From assembly GCF_002860205.1 (NCBI RefSeq), contig NZ_PGVB01000025.1, forward strand, positions 1 through 64,000: DNA of 64,000 nt, written 5' to 3'. The position numbers and the translations under genes are program-made. Positions 47,420-56,690 of this stretch are shown piece by piece. Under the pieces are notes generated by a model that made no database searches, was not told the origin of the DNA, and was given only the letters and a program-made list of their open reading frames with translations. This DNA comes from Bacillus sp. T33-2. Lineage in GTDB: Bacteria > Bacillota > Bacilli > Bacillales > Cytobacillaceae. Positions within the stretch are counted from its first letter, which is position 1. Every line of letters begins with the position of its first letter.

Positions 47420-47576
47420 CTAAGCTAAACAAGACTCACGAAGACGCTTAATATCGCTTAAGGGAGGGAGACCAAACATTCTCGCGTATTCTCGGCTGAA
47501 CTGGGAAGGACTCTCATAACCAACTTGGAATCCAGCATTCGCCGCTTCCGCTATATCTGAAAGCAAAAGACGACGG
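47420..47576 (-). pseudogene. AraC-type regulator, 3' fragment
   Basis: Repeats the last 52 codons of the intact regulator at 55161, ending abruptly at a REP element (47577). No start. Confidence 0.9.
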
Positions 47577-47655
47577 AGACAAAGGGACGGTTCCGCCATC
47601 TCAAAAAATCACTATTTTTACCATCTGCGAGACTCTGGAACCACCCCTTTGTTTG
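47577..47655. repeat. REP-like doublet
   Basis: GGGACGGTTCCGCCATCTCA and GCGAGACTCTGGAACCACCCC are the inverted arms. It begins exactly where the 552 bp repeat ends. Confidence 0.8.
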
Positions 47656-47727
47656 CTTAAAAGAGCCTGCTTTATTCTTCCATGTACCATAAAAATCCTG
47701 TATTATAAAGGTAAGGTGGTGAGGGCT

Positions 47728-47967
47728 GTGAGAGCAATGACTTTGGGAAGAATTGACGAAGCTATTGAGTCGAATAAAAAGATTGCAAATCTTAAAATTA
47801 AGATTTCAGCCAGTCGGGAAAAGGGGCGAAGTAGGAAATTCCGTTCACGAAGCAAAGGAGAAGTTGAAGCCCTGACTCAAATTTCGATTTCACGTTGGAA
47901 CAAAGCTGTGTCTGAGGGGAAAATTAAATCCCTTGGCGATCGGGTATTGTACTATGATTACAATTGA
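47728..47967 (+). CDS. Small basic protein upstream of a nucleotidyltransferase; possible antitoxin
   Basis: About 79 residues from GTG at 47728, behind GGTGGTGAGG (ATG at 47737 is possible). Very basic centre (KGRSRKFRSRSKGEVEALTQ) and end SLGDRVLYYDYN. It overlaps the next gene by 14 nt if that starts at 47954. A paralogue stands alone at 53980. Two-gene order suggests a toxin-antitoxin-like pair; no direct evidence. Confidence 0.6.
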   Translation: MRAMTLGRIDEAIESNKKIANLKIKISASREKGRSRKFRSRSKGEVEALTQISISRWNKAVSEGKIKSLGDRVLYYDYN

Positions 47968-48523
47968 TGATTTAAGAAAAGAATTGGAACTTATTAAAGA
48001 TAAACCTAAATTCCAAAAAATGCTTGACTTCGCTTCAATCCTGACATCATTTTTCGAGCAGGAAAACATAAAGCCAATAGTCGTAGGCGGTTTATCTGTA
48101 GAAATATACACACGAAATGACTATACAACGCATGATATAGATTTTGTAAGTAGTGGATGGGACCGATTCGATCAAGTTCTTAGAGAAATCGGATTTACGA
48201 AGACCGAACGGGAATGGTATCATACTGAAGCAGAACTAGCTATCGAAGTCCCTGATAATTATTTAGACGGAGATTACGATAGGGTCATTGAGTTACATTT
48301 GCCAAACAGCAGGAAGCTGTATGTCATTGGAATTGAGGATATCATCATCCACAGATTAGAAGGAATTTTTCATTCGAATCCAGAAGATGATGTAGACTAT
48401 GAATGGGCTATGCGGATGTTCCTAATCCACAAGGATGATAACATTGACCTGGATTACCTTATAAATGAAGCCAAAAGAACGAAAACATATCAAATAATTG
48501 AAAAATGGCTAGAATTAGGCTAA
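47954..48523 (+). CDS. Nucleotidyltransferase-fold protein (DUF6036/AbiEii-like)
   Basis: About 189 residues from ATG at 47954 (a TTG at 47933 is possible; neither has a strong site, so translation is probably coupled). The NTase core is visible: IKPIVVGGLSVEIYTRNDY then THDIDFVSS, i.e. GG...(x)DxD. DRVIELHLPN and IGIEDIIIHRLEG follow the MNT/AbiEii-like layout. Such proteins transfer nucleotides to RNA or protein in toxin-antitoxin or Abi systems; here the partner would be the small basic protein upstream. Confidence 0.7.
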   Translation: MITIDDLRKELELIKDKPKFQKMLDFASILTSFFEQENIKPIVVGGLSVEIYTRNDYTTHDIDFVSSGWDRFDQVLREIGFTKTEREWYHTEAELAIEVPDNYLDGDYDRVIELHLPNSRKLYVIGIEDIIIHRLEGIFHSNPEDDVDYEWAMRMFLIHKDDNIDLDYLINEAKRTKTYQIIEKWLELG

Positions 48524-48610
48524 AGGAGATTGCTCCTTTTACCGGGTTCCGTTTCCTATCACAAAATGTTAATTTACAGCTAAATTTGTTAAGTAAAATG
48601 TATATCAAAT

Positions 48611-48638
48611 TGCACCGCAATCTGCGGTGCTTTTTTGT
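48611..48638 (+). terminator. Terminator of the nucleotidyltransferase operon
   Basis: GCACCGC and GCGGTGC with AATCT loop and TTTTTT. Confidence 0.8.
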
Positions 48639-48755
48639 ATTCAACAAAAATAGCCCAGTCCGATATGATACGAACTGAGCTATTATCTCTATTTATTTTT
48701 ACTTCCTATTCCACTAAAGCAAAGTGGTTAGTTGAAGAAAAAACAAAGTCAAATA

Positions 48756-49329
48756 CTATTTATCGGTATCTAATTCAGGTCCCCAAGGAGCTGGTGCTAT
48801 GGATTCTTCTTTGATATTTTGTCTCTTCAGCCCTAATTTTTTTGCATAATAATCAAGCGTTTCAAAAACAGTAAAACGGTGAAAACTGCCGTTGAGAAAA
48901 TGCGGCTCATTTCGTCTGTTAGGGTCTATCTGCCCAAGAGGAATCGAGACTCTTCCTGTATTATCGTTAAACTCATTGATTGGGACACTGAAGTTGATAT
49001 GTTCGTTATAGCCATTTGCAACTGCTATAACAGTAACCTCTCCCATATTTTTCATTGGAAACCTGGGGTCTTTAGGAACAGTAACAGGTATTATTGCTTC
49101 CCCTTGGGAATTTGTTAATTCTGTTGCTATTATATTCTCCAATGAATTTAATATAACTAATCGAGCGTTGCATATCGGATTACCTTTTTCTTCGGACGGA
49201 ATAACAGTTGTCGTTACTTTAGCAGTCAATATTGCGGACACTGGTGTTATCACTTTTCTCCGCAAAAATTGATATTGGGGGATTGAAACAAAGCATAATC
49301 AACAATATAAAAAAACTCTTTTTGACCAA
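48756..49329 (-). CDS. Secreted hypothetical protein, apparent frameshift after the signal peptide
   Basis: The main frame (to 49265) gives a beta-rich domain with ICNARLVILNSLENIIATEL and QGEAIIPVTVP, like carboxypeptidase-regulatory or Ig-type extracellular domains. Its own start would be a TTG without a site. A signal peptide, KKSFFILLIMLCFNPP then ISIFAEKS, is read just upstream in another frame from a TTG at 49329. One base change near 49225 would join them. No family named. Confidence 0.5.
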
Positions 49330-49557
49330 GGATACCACTAATTCTTTTCTTGTTTTATCCTCAGTATATTTTGATTTTTTATTCTAGATAAATACACTCG
49401 ATGCTTGTTCCACTATGTGGCAGGTTAGCACAACAAGAAAAGGAGCCACCACAGCGACCTCCGCCTTTAACTCTTATACCCGTTATTTTAAGTGCAACTC
49501 ATCATAATCTCACCAAAAAGACCTGCGTTTTAAATAGTGAAAGGAAAGTTATCCCTA

Positions 49558-49959
49558 TTACTGTTTGTTGATTAATAACCGTTTGGTTTTTCGAATGGAA
49601 TCTTTATATCCTTTAGGCAAATTAATTACTTCCAATCTCCCTAAATTTACCCATTTATATTCTTTATGTTCTTCACTAATAAAAATATTAGAAGGATTAT
49701 CACACTTACAAAAATAAGTTACAATAAATACAAACTTACCTTTCAATACTTCAAATACATAAGAATCAACGATATTTTCCACAGTACAATTGATTCCAAG
49801 TTCTTCTTGTATCTCTCTTACCAAACATTCTTCAGGTTTCTCGTGTTCCTCAATTCTTCCGCCAGGCAATTCCCATTCATTTCTCTCATTTTTCAATAAT
49901 AAAACATTTTCATTATTTAAGATGACTCCTTTAATTGAAATGGACAGTTTTAAACTCAA
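49558..49959 (-). CDS. Nudix hydrolase
   Basis: About 134 residues from the TTG at 49959, behind AAAGGAGG; a longer open frame upstream is less likely. The Nudix box is complete: GGRIEEHEKPEECLVREI then QEELGI (G-x5-E-x7-REUXEEXGU). Hydrolyses a nucleoside diphosphate linked to something else; substrate is unknown. Monocistronic. Confidence 0.9.
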   Translation of the reverse strand: MSLKLSISIKGVILNNENVLLLKNERNEWELPGGRIEEHEKPEECLVREIQEELGINCTVENIVDSYVFEVLKGKFVFIVTYFCKCDNPSNIFISEEHKEYKWVNLGRLEVINLPKGYKDSIRKTKRLLINKQ

Positions 49960-50153
49960 AAAAAAACCTCCTTTATAATGACAATACCTCTGAATTTTTA
50001 AAATACCTATTATCGTTTGTAAATAATATCCCGCCAACAATATGCCCTTTCCGCTAATCCAATTCTCTGTGCTGGAGTCAGTTCCTCTCCAAATGCTTTG
50101 AAAGGCTGACAAAAGTTATAGTAAGTTCGTAAAATGGTGATTGCCATTTGAGC

Positions 50154-51752
50154 TTATTTAGGATTGAAATTGCTATAGATATATGATTTTCCGTCACCCC
50201 TAGAAGTCACCAATGGGCGTTCCAAAATTGACAGGCTACGTCTAATTTCCTGCAAAAAGGCATTCACCGAATTGTCATTAGCCCTTACGATAAGTCTTGC
50301 CAAATGCTCATTTGATAACTTTGAGGTATCGGTAAGAACATCAATGTAACGGCTCCCACGGTCCGCCATCGCAATCGGATGCTCAATTTTATTCGATTTA
50401 TGGACGGCATAATCGGTTCCATCTGGTGCAATTTTTGTTTCGTAAAACTTGTGTACAGCCAGTCTTCTTTTCAAATATTCTACTGCAACCTCATAGACGG
50501 ATTGTTCCGATAAGAAATTGTCCTCCGCCCAATTTCTCAGGTACTTATTTGAATCAATAAATTCCTGGAAAGCAGCTTCTCTCGAAAGTGTCTTGTCGAA
50601 GGTGTTAATAAAATGATGCAATCTGCCTTGTTGAATCTCAACTGAAAAAGCCTTTTTTATTGCGGACTTCAATACCATATCGTCATCACTGAGCACACGC
50701 CACTTGTCCGTTTTTACCATATCTTTGATAAGGAACATTTGAGCCATCGCAGTATAGGTATGATTAACGTGTAATCCATCAACATATTTGCCTCTTAGCT
50801 GTAATTCCTTCATCTCAAGGTAGTATTCATTTTGGCTTTGAGTATCGTTTGGAGTCGGCTCCATTGGATAATACGAATACTTGGTATATTTAGCATTCTT
50901 CCTTAGCTCCATTGGCAAATGGTCGTCTTTATAGGTCTCAGTGTTCTGTTCCAATTGTTTGAAGTCAATTTCCCAATCATAAGCCACATCTGCTCGGAAC
51001 ACATAACGGGATGAGGAATCAGTAGAAACCACAGTTTGTGTTGGCAGTTGTTTTTCGGAGACAGTGCCTTTTGTCCTTGGTTGTCCCTTTTTTCGAACAT
51101 TATTTAAGTGATACACCATCATATCAGTATTTAACCAGATGCGAGGAAATGTCATTTTGGCAAATTGTTTCGTTTCGTGTGTTTCTAAAAACTCCAAACA
51201 ACAACGGTATAGCCATTCTAATTTACTGTAATAGGTGCTTCTTCCTATCCCCAAGATTTTACAGGTGCTTGAAACAGGAACCCGATTAATCAAATGTTCG
51301 GCAAATGAAGGCAAAATATCATTTCTCTTCTGAGCGTAGGTAGTTGATTGTGACTTGTTCGGTAAGAGATTTGTGTATTTTCCGCACGATTTACATTGAA
51401 CTTTTTGTGCATTGGAACTCGCTTTTCCTCGCTTATAAAAAGTCTTCGGGTTATCAAAATAGGTATCATTGCTTAAACAGCCATCTTTATGAAATTCGTA
51501 ATCAGGTTCTAGGGGGACAACTGAGTTAATTCGAATTAACCGTTCAATCTCAGTAGCCAGAGACCAATTAGAAAAGGTCTTTGTGTAACACCCCAAAGTT
51601 GGTACTCCGTTAATATCTGTTGGGTCGGGTACGCAATTGATTGTTCGTTCTTCTTCTTTTCCAGTCATTTTATATCTTTTGATTTTTCCAACACTGTAAC
51701 TTATCTGCGGCTGATGAAAATTTTTACAAAACGGGTTGGAACAATAATTCAC
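50154..51752 (-). CDS. Zinc-ribbon transposase-like protein
   Basis: 532 residues. The N-terminal CSNPFCKNFH and CKSCGKYTNLLPNKSQ are zinc-ribbon-like; an HTH-like stretch (VSSTCKILGIGRSTYYSKL) follows, then acidic positions in RIWLNTDMMVYHLN and VVSTDSSSRYVFRADVAYDW that could be DDE-type. It resembles proteins annotated as insertion-element proteins, but I cannot place it in a named IS family. Start GTG at 51752 with a poor site. Two small genes upstream on the same strand may belong to it, now separated by IS701. Confidence 0.6.
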   Translation of the reverse strand: MNYCSNPFCKNFHQPQISYSVGKIKRYKMTGKEEERTINCVPDPTDINGVPTLGCYTKTFSNWSLATEIERLIRINSVVPLEPDYEFHKDGCLSNDTYFDNPKTFYKRGKASSNAQKVQCKSCGKYTNLLPNKSQSTTYAQKRNDILPSFAEHLINRVPVSSTCKILGIGRSTYYSKLEWLYRCCLEFLETHETKQFAKMTFPRIWLNTDMMVYHLNNVRKKGQPRTKGTVSEKQLPTQTVVSTDSSSRYVFRADVAYDWEIDFKQLEQNTETYKDDHLPMELRKNAKYTKYSYYPMEPTPNDTQSQNEYYLEMKELQLRGKYVDGLHVNHTYTAMAQMFLIKDMVKTDKWRVLSDDDMVLKSAIKKAFSVEIQQGRLHHFINTFDKTLSREAAFQEFIDSNKYLRNWAEDNFLSEQSVYEVAVEYLKRRLAVHKFYETKIAPDGTDYAVHKSNKIEHPIAMADRGSRYIDVLTDTSKLSNEHLARLIVRANDNSVNAFLQEIRRSLSILERPLVTSRGDGKSYIYSNFNPK

Positions 51753-51801
51753 TTGAGTCTTGCAAAAATGCTGTCGTCTAAATCTGTCGGTTAATGACTA
51801 G

Positions 51802-53209
51802 TTTTGGTTAGTGCCAAAAAATAAGAATGACATCCCTTTTTTCGTGGAATTGGAAAGTTACCACACTCACCAAAAATCCCAGAAAAAAGGAGATGTCTTA
51901 GTGTTATGGTATCTTTCCACACTACTATCGTCAAGTTTGTTCTTGCCCTTGTTCTTGCCCTTGGTCTTACACTTTCAAAGCCGCAGATAAACCATCTGCT
52001 TTCTTATATGCATGGAATCATCCTTGCCGCTGGAAGAAAGAATGTAACCCAAATCATGAACAGCACTGGCAAGAAACGCGACTTGAGTTCCATGACCCGA
52101 TTCCTTAAGGAATCCCCCTGGTGTCCCAACCGTGTGCAGCGTAGAAGGATGTCCTTCTTGATGGAGAAAATCCGTAAGGACCGCGAGAAAGCTGGAGATT
52201 CAAAACCTATCATCTTCTTTATTGTGGATGACGCTAGTTGCAGGAAAACTCCAGCTGCGAGGAAGATGGAACGTCTGGATTTTCATCATTCGCATGCGGA
52301 TGGAAAATCAATATGGTCCCATTGCGTCGTTACCGCCCACGTGGTGGCCGAAGGCTACTCGTTTGCCTGGGATTTTCGTCCCTATTTCCGTGAATCATTC
52401 TGCGCGGAAAACGGGTTGGAGTTCAAAAGCAAGATTGAACTTGCCATGGAACTCATTAAGGCTTTTCCGGCAACTGAAGAGGAACAGGTCTATGTGTTGA
52501 TGGACAGTTGGTATTCGAGCAAGAATGTAATTGATGCCTGTAACGCAAAAGGGTTCCATGTAATATGTGCATCTAAGAATAATCGACTGATTTGTCCAAA
52601 GGGCTACCGTATAAAGATTTCCGAATTCGCAAAAAAGGTTATCGACGAATCCGACCTTCGCACCGTTACAGTGAAGGGAAAGAGTCGATACCGGATATGT
52701 GAAATGGAAGGCCCACTGTCGGATATTGAAAATATCAAAATCCTGCTTTCCTGGGAGAAGAAGTTCAACCGGGAAAAATCTCCCTTCACCATCCTGTGCA
52801 CCGACCTTACTCTGGATGTCGTTACCATCCTTAAGTATTATCAGGTCCGGTGGGAAATTGAGACAGGATATCGTTATTTTAAGGAGCTACTGGGTTTTGA
52901 CCAATATCAGGTATTGTCCTTTAAAGCCATTGAAAGGTATTGGGTGATTCAGTATCTCACCCAGAATTTTCTAGAGTTCCAGCGACATGAATGGTCCAAA
53001 TCCACACCCCATACTCTAGGTGATACGGTCCGAAGGATCAGGGAAGATGCCTTGGGACAGGTGGTTGTTTATGCCTACCAGGAAGGAAAGGCGAAAACCC
53101 CACTCAAAAAGGTGCTGGAACTCCTGAAATTGACCGCTTAAAAATGGCTATTGATAGGGACACCACCCGTTTGTCCTTTTTTAGGGATTTAAATAAAAAA
53201 TGCAAGAGT
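51802..53209 (+). mobile_element. IS701-family insertion sequence
   Basis: Bounded by CTAG on both sides (51798-51801 and 53210-53213), fitting the YTAR 4 bp target duplication of IS701. Contains one transposase. Terminal inverted repeats are poor by eye. Confidence 0.75.
51906..53141 (+). CDS. IS701-family (DDE_5-like) transposase
   Basis: 411 residues. The acidic triad is likely in FIVDDASCRKT, VLMDSWYSS and WEIETGYRYFKELLG; YQVRWEIETGYRYFK is the Y-(2)-R-(3)-E-(6)-K block of IS4/IS701-type enzymes. ATG follows GAGATGTCTTAGTG at 51906. Appears intact. Confidence 0.9.
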   Translation: MVSFHTTIVKFVLALVLALGLTLSKPQINHLLSYMHGIILAAGRKNVTQIMNSTGKKRDLSSMTRFLKESPWCPNRVQRRRMSFLMEKIRKDREKAGDSKPIIFFIVDDASCRKTPAARKMERLDFHHSHADGKSIWSHCVVTAHVVAEGYSFAWDFRPYFRESFCAENGLEFKSKIELAMELIKAFPATEEEQVYVLMDSWYSSKNVIDACNAKGFHVICASKNNRLICPKGYRIKISEFAKKVIDESDLRTVTVKGKSRYRICEMEGPLSDIENIKILLSWEKKFNREKSPFTILCTDLTLDVVTILKYYQVRWEIETGYRYFKELLGFDQYQVLSFKAIERYWVIQYLTQNFLEFQRHEWSKSTPHTLGDTVRRIREDALGQVVVYAYQEGKAKTPLKKVLELLKLTA

Positions 53210-53419
53210 CTAGTAATTCATTTGTATCTCATATGTTTTCCCTTTCCAATGCAAGTGGACGGGGCGAAAGGCGTAATGAATATATGTTGTTTTCATCTTT
53301 TTGTCGGAAAGGGTGTTATAACCTTCCTCACGCTGTTTCATTTCTGTGGATGTAATATTAGGGTCAATACGGCTTATAGAGTCGTTTTTAGTTGCTAGAC
53401 GTTTTATTTTAGTCATCAC
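53210..53419 (-). CDS. Small hypothetical protein next to IS701
   Basis: Up to 69 residues, basic; ends YEIQMNY with a TAG inside the duplicated CTAG target, so the stop predates the insertion. It overlaps the gene upstream by 11 nt. Probably second of three genes ending with the zinc-ribbon transposase-like gene. No family. Confidence 0.45.
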   Translation of the reverse strand: MMTKIKRLATKNDSISRIDPNITSTEMKQREEGYNTLSDKKMKTTYIHYAFRPVHLHWKGKTYEIQMNY

Positions 53420-53636
53420 TTAACCCCAATTCACGTTTCAATCTTATATTACTCCGTTTACTTTCAACAAATTTTATAAAGTCATCATCCTTTAGTAAAT
53501 GTGGCAGCGTTTCTTCGATTATCTGAGCAGGAGTTAACCCTGTATAGTCCGAGTAATGCTCTAAAATTTTTCGTGATTGAAACGATAACCTTAGTGTTAC
53601 ATCCTCGGCATTGGGGTATTTTGGTTTAATTTTCAC
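53409..53636 (-). CDS. Small hypothetical, RHH/plasmid-type-like protein
   Basis: About 75 residues from GTG at 53636 (an ATG at 53717 would lengthen it). NAEDVTLRLSFQSRKILEHY then SDYTGLTPAQIIEE is a beta-strand followed by two helices, like ribbon-helix-helix DNA binders. A palindrome at 53706-53735 upstream could be its operator. Confidence 0.45.
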   Translation of the reverse strand: MKIKPKYPNAEDVTLRLSFQSRKILEHYSDYTGLTPAQIIEETLPHLLKDDDFIKFVESKRSNIRLKRELGLSDD

Positions 53637-53705
53637 ATCAACACATCTCTTGTTATTTGGTATATTTCTGTATGCCAATTTGTATGCAAAAATGTAATGT
53701 AATTT

Positions 53706-53735
53706 GTAGGGGTACAATGGCTATTGTACCCCTAC
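53706..53735. promoter_or_regulatory. Perfect 13 bp inverted repeat
   Basis: GTAGGGGTACAAT and ATTGTACCCCTAC with a 4-nt loop; the GTACAA core recurs at 53741-53832. It lies in the promoter region of the RHH-like gene. Confidence 0.55.
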
Positions 53736-53801
53736 ATTTTTATATACAAATTGTACTAAAAATTCACTATTAATTATAACCAAAACCCCTTCATATCAAA
53801 C

Positions 53802-53844
53802 AAAAATGACCTACAAATTAGTGTACAATTTATAGGTCATTTTT
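53802..53844. terminator. 12 bp inverted repeat, bidirectional terminator-like
   Basis: AAAAATGACCTA and TAGGTCATTTTT; T-rich on both strands. Confidence 0.5.
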
Positions 53845-53979
53845 CATTACATTTTTAATGTTTGTGACAGGAAACGGAACCCGTTAGCCTCCTTTGGTCT
53901 TTTTTTATTTCCTCCCTCATATTTTCTGAATAAACGGTTAATGCTGACAGATAATGAGCTAGATATGGGATGTGAGGGA

Positions 53980-54216
53980 ATGAGAAAAATTAAGCTGAGT
54001 GATTTGAATGAGGTCATAGAAAGAAATAGGAGTATGGTTAATAAACAAATAGCGAAACTTTCCAGCCCCAAAAGAAAGAAAAGGAATCGGGTAAGAAGCA
54101 AAGGGGAACGAGAAGCACTAGACCAAATCTCCGTTCGGAAATGGAAAAAAGCTTTAGTAAGCGGGAAAGTCAGAAAGATTAGTGATAAAGTTTGGTATTA
54201 TGATTATCGGGATTAA
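53980..54216 (+). CDS. Orphan paralogue of the basic protein at 47728
   Basis: 78 residues from ATG at 53980, behind GTGAGGGA. VRSKGEREALDQISVRKWKK then ALVSGKVRKISDKVWYYDY aligns end to end with the protein at 47728-47967. No nucleotidyltransferase follows; a degenerate REP begins 13 nt after the stop, so the partner gene was lost or never acquired. Confidence 0.65.
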   Translation: MRKIKLSDLNEVIERNRSMVNKQIAKLSSPKRKKRNRVRSKGEREALDQISVRKWKKALVSGKVRKISDKVWYYDYRD

Positions 54217-54228
54217 CCCTTGGGGAGC

Positions 54229-54292
54229 CAGAGGAACGGTTCTACTGTCCCAAAAATTACATTTTTACATTTTATCAGACGCTGGATCCGTC
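54229..54292. repeat. Degenerate REP-like doublet
   Basis: GAGGAACGGTTCTACTGTCC and CAGACGCTGGATCCGTC are decayed arms. Confidence 0.65.
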
Positions 54293-54396
54293 TTTTTTTC
54301 ACATGGAATTAGTCCAGTTTTCCATTTTAGGTCTCCCAAGAAAAACAATAAGTGTCCAAAAATTATTCCTGTCTTTTTAATAAATCTTGTTTATAT

Positions 54397-54522
54397 TCAA
54401 TAGCGGAAAGGTAACGTCAATCCGCTAAGTTTCGGAATCAGATCCTCTATTGCAGAAACAACCTTATCCTTCTCCCCATCTTGAACCATTTCTTCCATTT
54501 TCGAAAAGCTTTCGATTGAAAC
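54397..54522 (-). pseudogene. Unidentified gene 3' remnant
   Basis: Open frame SFSKMEEMVQDGEKDKVVSA then IEDLIPKLSGLTLPFRY to a TGA; helical, gene-like ending, no start. From here to 54764 I see no gene, only GGTGCCTGTCAC (a REP-type half). Confidence 0.4.
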
Positions 54523-54764
54523 GGGTGCCTGTCACTACCCGAAATATGTCGAATTTTTAATTAGAGTAACTGACCCAAGGATGTCGTTGCACACAAAAAA
54601 TTAAGCTCCTGTCCCTAACTTCGATTATATAAAACTAAATTACAGGGTCATGCACCACCCTGGAATTTAATTGATAACGTACTTTTGACAGCGAGTCGAG
54701 GGGATAACTTCATCGTTCTTAGGCTTGGCTGGTTTTTCGCCTTTGTTTCACGTCAGTTTGAACC

Positions 54765-55317
54765 AGCAAATCATCATTTCAAAGGGATCAGGTGCTACTG
54801 CAGCCTTGGGCGCATTCGATTATTTGATTCGAAAATTAATGAATGAACATTAGCAACACAACCCTCGATGCCACACCTTCGCTGACCTATCAACAAAAGT
54901 TGAATAATTCTCTTTGTTGATCACGTCAGCGTTAATGAATCAACCATTCTATATCTAAGTTCCCGAAAGTCGATTTGTTACCATTGGATAACAAATCGAC
55001 TTTTTCTTTTGTTTCAACGTTGTTCGGGCCGACATCATTGAACGCAAATAAAATTATATTCAGCACATGATAAACATGCTAAACAAAAAATTCCTCTTCA
55101 GAAATCCGATTAAATGAGGAAAATAAAAAATGTAGCATTTCAAAAACAAAGATTCTCCTGCTAAGCTAAACAAGACTCACGAAGACGCTTAATATCGCTT
55201 AAGGGAGGGAGACCAAACATTCGCGCGTATTCTCGGCTGAACTGGGAAGGACTCTCATAACCAACATGGAATCCAGCATTCGCCGCTTCCGCTATATCTG
55301 AAAGCAAAAGACGACGG
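54765..55317. repeat. 552 bp direct repeat, copy 2
   Basis: Second copy of 47026-47576, including an orphan ahpF 3' end in which the frame is already shifted. Confidence 0.95.
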
Positions 55318-56084
55318 GCTTCCTGCAATCTTACTTGCTTTTGATATTGCAAGGGGCTCATAGCGGTAACCTCTTTGAAATGAAAGTGCAATGATGATGG
55401 GCTCATGTTTGCGACCTTTGCCAACTCATCGATACGCAGCGGCTTAGCGAAGTCGCGGTTTATGAGATTAATCACTTTCGCGATCCGCTCAGCATGGCTG
55501 CCTGCCACGGCGAACTGCCTGACTGAAGCACCTCCCTGTTCATCCTGCAAAATCCAGTAAAGAATTTCACGAATGACCAACGGAGCAAGAACTGGAATAT
55601 CCCTCTCCGAATCTAGAAGCCGAACTAATCTCAATACTGCGCCAAGAAGAGACGTGCTCGTTTGGCTCACGAAAAGGCCGCGTCCCGATCCTTCCTTTTG
55701 AATCCAATCCGAATGAGCCATTTTCATGATATCTACAATCTGATCAGTACTAAAATTTAGTTGGAGGCTTAAGTAAGGACGCTGCTGAGAAGCTTCAATG
55801 ATATGCCCGGTAATCGGCAAATTTACGGAGGCGACCAAGTAGGACGCTGGATTATAGTGATAGCATTCTTGTCCTAACATCACCATTTTTGCTCCTTGTG
55901 CAACAATGCACAAAGCAGGATCATACACCGAATAGATCGGTTGCTTCTCTCCTTCATAGCGAAATAGTTTTAAAGAAGAAATAGCTGTAGAATGTACTCT
56001 AGCACCAGCTGTATGGCGATTGATAACACTTGCTAATTCCAGCTGTTGTCTTGTGATTTCGTCATTTATTTTCATAGTAATCAT
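55161..56084 (-). CDS. AraC-family transcriptional regulator
   Basis: About 307 residues from the ATG at 56084, behind GGGAGGGG. The N-terminal AraC_N cupin-like domain (ALCIVAQGAKMVMLGQECYHY) is followed by two C-terminal HTHs (IDELAKVANMSPSSLHFHFK and the second with [18 protein letters not shown]). Members of this branch often sit beside an oxidoreductase or Atu4866 gene and regulate it. Divergent from the Atu4866 gene, whose promoter it probably controls. Ends convergent with the copy of the ahpF 3' end. Confidence 0.9.
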   Translation of the reverse strand: MITMKINDEITRQQLELASVINRHTAGARVHSTAISSLKLFRYEGEKQPIYSVYDPALCIVAQGAKMVMLGQECYHYNPASYLVASVNLPITGHIIEASQQRPYLSLQLNFSTDQIVDIMKMAHSDWIQKEGSGRGLFVSQTSTSLLGAVLRLVRLLDSERDIPVLAPLVIREILYWILQDEQGGASVRQFAVAGSHAERIAKVINLINRDFAKPLRIDELAKVANMSPSSLHFHFKEVTAMSPLQYQKQVRLQEARRLLLSDIAEAANAGFHVGYESPSQFSREYARMFGLPPLSDIKRLRESCLA

Positions 56085-56249
56085 CATGCCCCTCCCTTTC
56101 TTTCGCTCCGATAATTCATACATCAATTTTATATATTTTGGACGATTGTGCAATAACTCTGTCGTAATCGGCTACCGTATCTGCCCCAATATGCTCCATA
56201 CTGTTTGAGAAGTAACCTTCACAATCCACAGTTAAAGGAGAATATCAAA

Positions 56250-56507
56250 ATGGAAAAAAGAAACAATGGAGAACAAACATCTTATGTAGGCATGTGGGTT
56301 ACCCAGGACGGATATATCCGCCACGAGCTTCTGCCTAACGGACGTTACGACGAGGCGCGCGGCAATCGCAAAAGCGCCTATCAAGGCCGCTATATAATTA
56401 ATGGTGATCATATTGACTATGTAGACGATACCGGTTTCACAGCTGACGGGGATTTTCGCAATGGCGTTCTCTATCACGCAGGGATGATTTTATATCGAGA
56501 AGAGTAA
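56250..56507 (+). CDS. Atu4866-domain protein
   Basis: 85 residues from ATG at 56250, behind AAAGGAG. YVGMWVTQDGYIRHELLPNG then RYDEARG and IINGDHIDYVDDTGFTADG match the small beta-barrel Atu4866 family, of unknown function, commonly coupled to AraC-type regulators. Confidence 0.85.
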   Translation: MEKRNNGEQTSYVGMWVTQDGYIRHELLPNGRYDEARGNRKSAYQGRYIINGDHIDYVDDTGFTADGDFRNGVLYHAGMILYREE

Positions 56508-56651
56508 GTAAATGGGAAAAGGAATTGAACAACATGTCCAGCAGGTTATCAATTTATACATTAGCAGTTCCGAGTTTTCTGGTCGGGACATCGGAGACAG
56601 GGCTCCATGTCAAACGAACATATAAGACTGCACAATTTATTGATAACAAAA

Positions 56652-56690
56652 GGGAGCATTACCTAAGATAATTGCTCCCGGGGTTTTTTA
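56652..56690 (+). terminator. Terminator downstream of the Atu4866 gene
   Basis: GGGAGCA and TGCTCCC stem followed by GGGGTTTTTT. Confidence 0.75.

Larger units (their letters stand above)
47026..47576. repeat. 552 bp direct repeat, copy 1
   Basis: Matches 54765-55317 with a few differences. It includes the ahpF 3' end, the terminator hairpins and the 3' end of the AraC gene. Confidence 0.95.

Noticed and set aside
49960-50112. Longer N-terminus for the Nudix protein
   Set aside because: AAAGGAGG lies immediately before the TTG at 49959, and the longer part shows no conserved features.
53210-53213. IS701 supplying the stop codon of the 69-residue gene
   Set aside because: The TAG is inside the duplicated CTAG target, so it existed before insertion.
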